Translations under genes and position numbers: made by a program
Shown: one piece after another, positions 61,673 to 64,000 of the stretch
Layout of the letters: each line of letters begins with the position of its first letter
How positions within the stretch are numbered: the stretch's first letter is position 1
Notes under the pieces: model-generated
Told to the model about the DNA's origin: nothing
Database searches by the model: none
The model's input: the letters and a program-made list of their open reading frames with translations, nothing else
DNA from: Lentinus brumalis
Lineage: Eukaryota > Basidiomycota > Agaricomycetes > Polyporales > Polyporaceae
Assembly: GCA_001792895.1 (NCBI GenBank)
Contig: MARA01000020.1
Location: forward strand, 310,001-374,000
Direction: 5' to 3'
DNA length: 64,000 nucleotides

Positions 61673-63408
61673 ATGCCATTCGGAGAGGCTGTCTGCGGCT
61701 CTCCTGGTAGCGGAAAGTCGACATACTGCTACGGCAAGCACCAGCTCTTCACTGCCCTCAACCGTCCGATTGCTATTGTCAATCTCGACCCCGCGAACGA
61801 GAACATACCATATCCATGCGCAATAGATGTAGCTTCACTCATCAAACTCGAGGATGTGATGAACGAATTTGGACTTGGACCTAATGGCGGTATGCTGTAC
61901 TGTATGGAGTATCTCGAGGCCAACTACGATTGGCTCGAGGATCGGCTGAAGGAGCTGGACAAGGACGACTACGTGCTCTTCGACCTACCAGGCCAGGTCG
62001 AGCTCAGCACGAACCATCCTAGTGTGAAGAACATCATTAAGAAGCTGACGAAGAGTGGCTTTCGGGTACGTGCTCGCGCCCATTCCCAGTCCCTCGCTGA
62101 CGGCGGACTTCCGTTAGGTCAGCTTGCGGCCGTCCACCTTTGTGACGCACACTACGTAACGGATGCGTCGAAGTATGTGTCTGTCCTCATGCTGTCCTTG
62201 AGGGCTATGCTCCACCTCGAATTACCCCATGTCAACGTCCTCTCGAAGATCGACCTTATACACCAGTATGGCGACCTCGGTACGTCTAATTTCCCTCATG
62301 TGGATGCTAGAGAAGCCTGTACCACCTTCCTGCGTCCATCATGGCTGCGCCATTGAGCAGAAGCAGGGCCAAACGCAGATCCCCCTTTCACGCCGGTATG
62401 GCCTTACGCTTCCCCGGTGGCAATGGGTGATTCTGAGGATATCCGAGGACCCTTACGTCGTGTTCTCGAGGAAGTCAATTTTTCTTTGCCCGCTGGCTGC
62501 GTAGCAACTTCGTCGTCTCCGTTCCCTGGACCATGAGATGACACGGATGTCCGCACAAGTCTATACTCGTCCCCCCATGGTTGTCTTGCGATCATCGAGT
62601 TGACCCAGCAGTGGCCTGAATGAGGGCTTGATCACACTTACGGGTATTTCACTGCATCCGTGGCCTGAAAATGTACAACTTCTGTATGGCCTCGAGTCCG
62701 CTCGCAGTAGGGCTTCTTCGTTGCACGCTTCATCTCCGTCGTCGGCCGGCCGTGAAGCTCATCCAATCGTATCTCCGCAGACTTCAACTTAGACTTCTAC
62801 ACTGAAGTTCAAGATCTCTCGTACCTAGAAAACTTGCTTACGCAGCAGTCTCCGCGGTACGCCGCGCTCAACATGGCGATATGTTCTCTGGTCGAGGACT
62901 TCGGCCTCGTGGGGTTCGAAACCCTCGCTGTCGAGGTACGTTCGATCTATCTGTATTGCCATGGCGTTGCCCATCGCACACGAACCCGCGAAGGCTAATT
63001 CAAAGCACCCGACTGATCGATGATCGTCTCTGCACATTACAGGACAAGGAGTCCATGCTCCATCTGACCCACGTCATCGACAAAGCCACCGGCTGCGTGT
63101 TTGTCCCACCTGAAAGCGTGGGCCAGCCTCCGGACACCGTCGATGCGTCAGACAAGCCGTCGACGCAGCGCCCAAACACATACGCGCTCATGACGTCGGC
63201 AGCTGGTCAAATCCGGGGTCCGCGCTCGGACGCGAGGGACGTGCAGGAACGATGGATCGATGCGCGTGAGGAGTGGGACGCGTGGGAGAAGGTGCAGTGG
63301 AGGAAGGAGGGAGTCCAGGTGCAAGAGGAGGCGGCGAGGCAGAAGAGCAAAATACGCGAGCGGAATCCGACTGCACCCCCAGCGGAAAAGACAGCGTCAG
63401 CAACATGA
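61673..63408 (+). CDS. GPN2: GPN-loop GTPase 2 (RNA polymerase assembly factor)
   Basis: Cytosolic GTPase needed for assembly and nuclear import of RNA polymerases. Exons 61673-62065, 62123-62279, 62781-62935 and 63043-63408; 356 aa. Starts at MPFG, as in the family. Walker A GSPGSGKST (residues 9-17), LDPANE, Gly-Pro-Asn insert at 69-71 (FGLGPNGG), DLPGQVE (G3) and LSKIDL (guanine-specificity motif). The distal part contains SPRYAALNMAICSLVEDFGLVGFETL and a charged C-terminal tail. The second intron is 501 nt, unlike the usual 50-60, and joins QYGDL to DFNLDF. Gpn2 rather than Gpn1 or Gpn3 by these motifs and tail. Confidence 0.93.
62280..62780 (+). other. 501-nt intron of GPN2
   Basis: GTACGT donor, CCGCAG acceptor, phase 1. 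No open frame with a domain and no clear terminal repeats. Third unusually long intron in the right half of the window. Confidence 0.6.
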
Positions 63409-63845
63409 AGAATTTTGTGATAGTCTTTGTGCGTGACTCTCCTTCGTTCAGCCTCTATCAGGAAGGGATGTTGTCGTTGATGAAGTCCGTACATGTCTCC
63501 CTGCAGATTCCATGTAAGATATTCGAGTTCTCTAGGATGTCAAGCATACAAAATGTGTATGTAGGAGTGGTCTCTTCGACGTCGCATACCATCCTATTGT
63601 ATCATATATGAAGTCGCTTTATCGCTCGCGGCTCTTTCGAGTGTACTCACACAGTATTCGCCGTGGCGTTGCCGTGTACCGCCTCATTCGACGGTCCACC
63701 GGGATAACATATGGTGCGTCGACTCCCTTCTTTGGCCTTCTTGCACTTCCGGGACTGTTCGCAGCATTCCCAAAGCAGGTTTCCCGACGCAAACCGGCAT
63801 CTAGCGACTGCGCAAGGCTTTTTCCGACATCGGGGAACCACGGGC
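63409..63845. other. GPN2 3' flank
   Basis: 437 nt, A/T-richer, no gene recognised. Confidence 0.4.
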
Positions 63846-64000
63846 ATGAGCGTCAACCCTCTATATGATCTCCGGTCCACGGTTAACCTCGCCAGTACCT
63901 CCGACCCAGAAGCCTTTCCATTGGGCAGCTACACAGTGCCGATGGGAGTCAAGGCAACACCGCCTCAGCATGTCGGCGCTTTATCAACTTCGTGGTTAGT
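63846..64000 (+). CDS. Possible start of an unidentified gene (3' partial)
   Basis: An ATG at 63846 opens a frame that stays open to the window edge (51 codons, beginning MSVNPLYDLRSTVNL). No domain is recognisable in so short a piece. Composition is protein-like, but it could be chance. Confidence 0.3.
   Translation, partial: MSVNPLYDLRSTVNLASTSDPEAFPLGSYTVPMGVKATPPQHVGALSTSWL

Overview
The window looks like nuclear DNA of an Agaricomycete basidiomycete, probably a wood-decay Polyporales species. Genes on both strands are split by many GT-AG introns of about 50-65 nt, coding sequence is GC-rich, and there is an expanded family of omega-like glutathione transferases. Proteins such as Brr2, Cft1, Sec31, Gpn2 and a RecQ1-type helicase are recognisably fungal. 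No rRNA, tRNA, CRISPR array or intact transposase gene was found.

The left part (1-37.7 kb) is mostly accessory. It holds three paralogues of a secreted Ala/Pro/Ser/Val-repeat protein (1-723, 6889-7734, 23638-24546), five GST genes (2.1, 5.5, 10.2, 21.0 and 35.3 kb) and a GST relic (9.1-9.6 kb). An F-box gene lies at 3.3 kb and a thymine/uracil-DNA glycosylase gene at 11.7 kb. The spliceosomal helicase gene BRR2 (13.7-20.9 kb) is a core gene set inside this area. Two of the repeat-protein genes, with their promoters, form a 1.4-kb near-identical inverted repeat around about 15 kb.

From 25.5 to 37.7 kb lie four tandem ICMT-like methyltransferase genes, an aldo-keto reductase, an FAD-linked oxidase, a divergent GST and a secreted class 3 lipase. 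These are tailoring or detoxification types of enzyme, but no PKS, NRPS or terpene synthase is present.

The right part (38.7-63.4 kb) is mainly housekeeping: SEC31 (COPII coat), an FMO-like monooxygenase, CFT1/CPSF160 (mRNA 3' end formation), a disordered conserved hypothetical, a RecQ helicase and, head-to-head with it, GPN2. The SEC31, CFT1 and GPN2 genes carry unusually long introns (1039, 1166 and 501 nt). The RecQ gene needs a 6-nt microexon, and CFT1 needs a GC-AG intron.

Eight single-base frame breaks in six genes, including the presumably essential BRR2 and CFT1, can all be explained by one missing base in a short G or C run. In each gene the summed exon length becomes divisible by three only after those bases are added. 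This points to consensus errors in the assembly rather than pseudogenes. All gene models were made by eye from splice signals, frame and remembered family motifs, without any database search.
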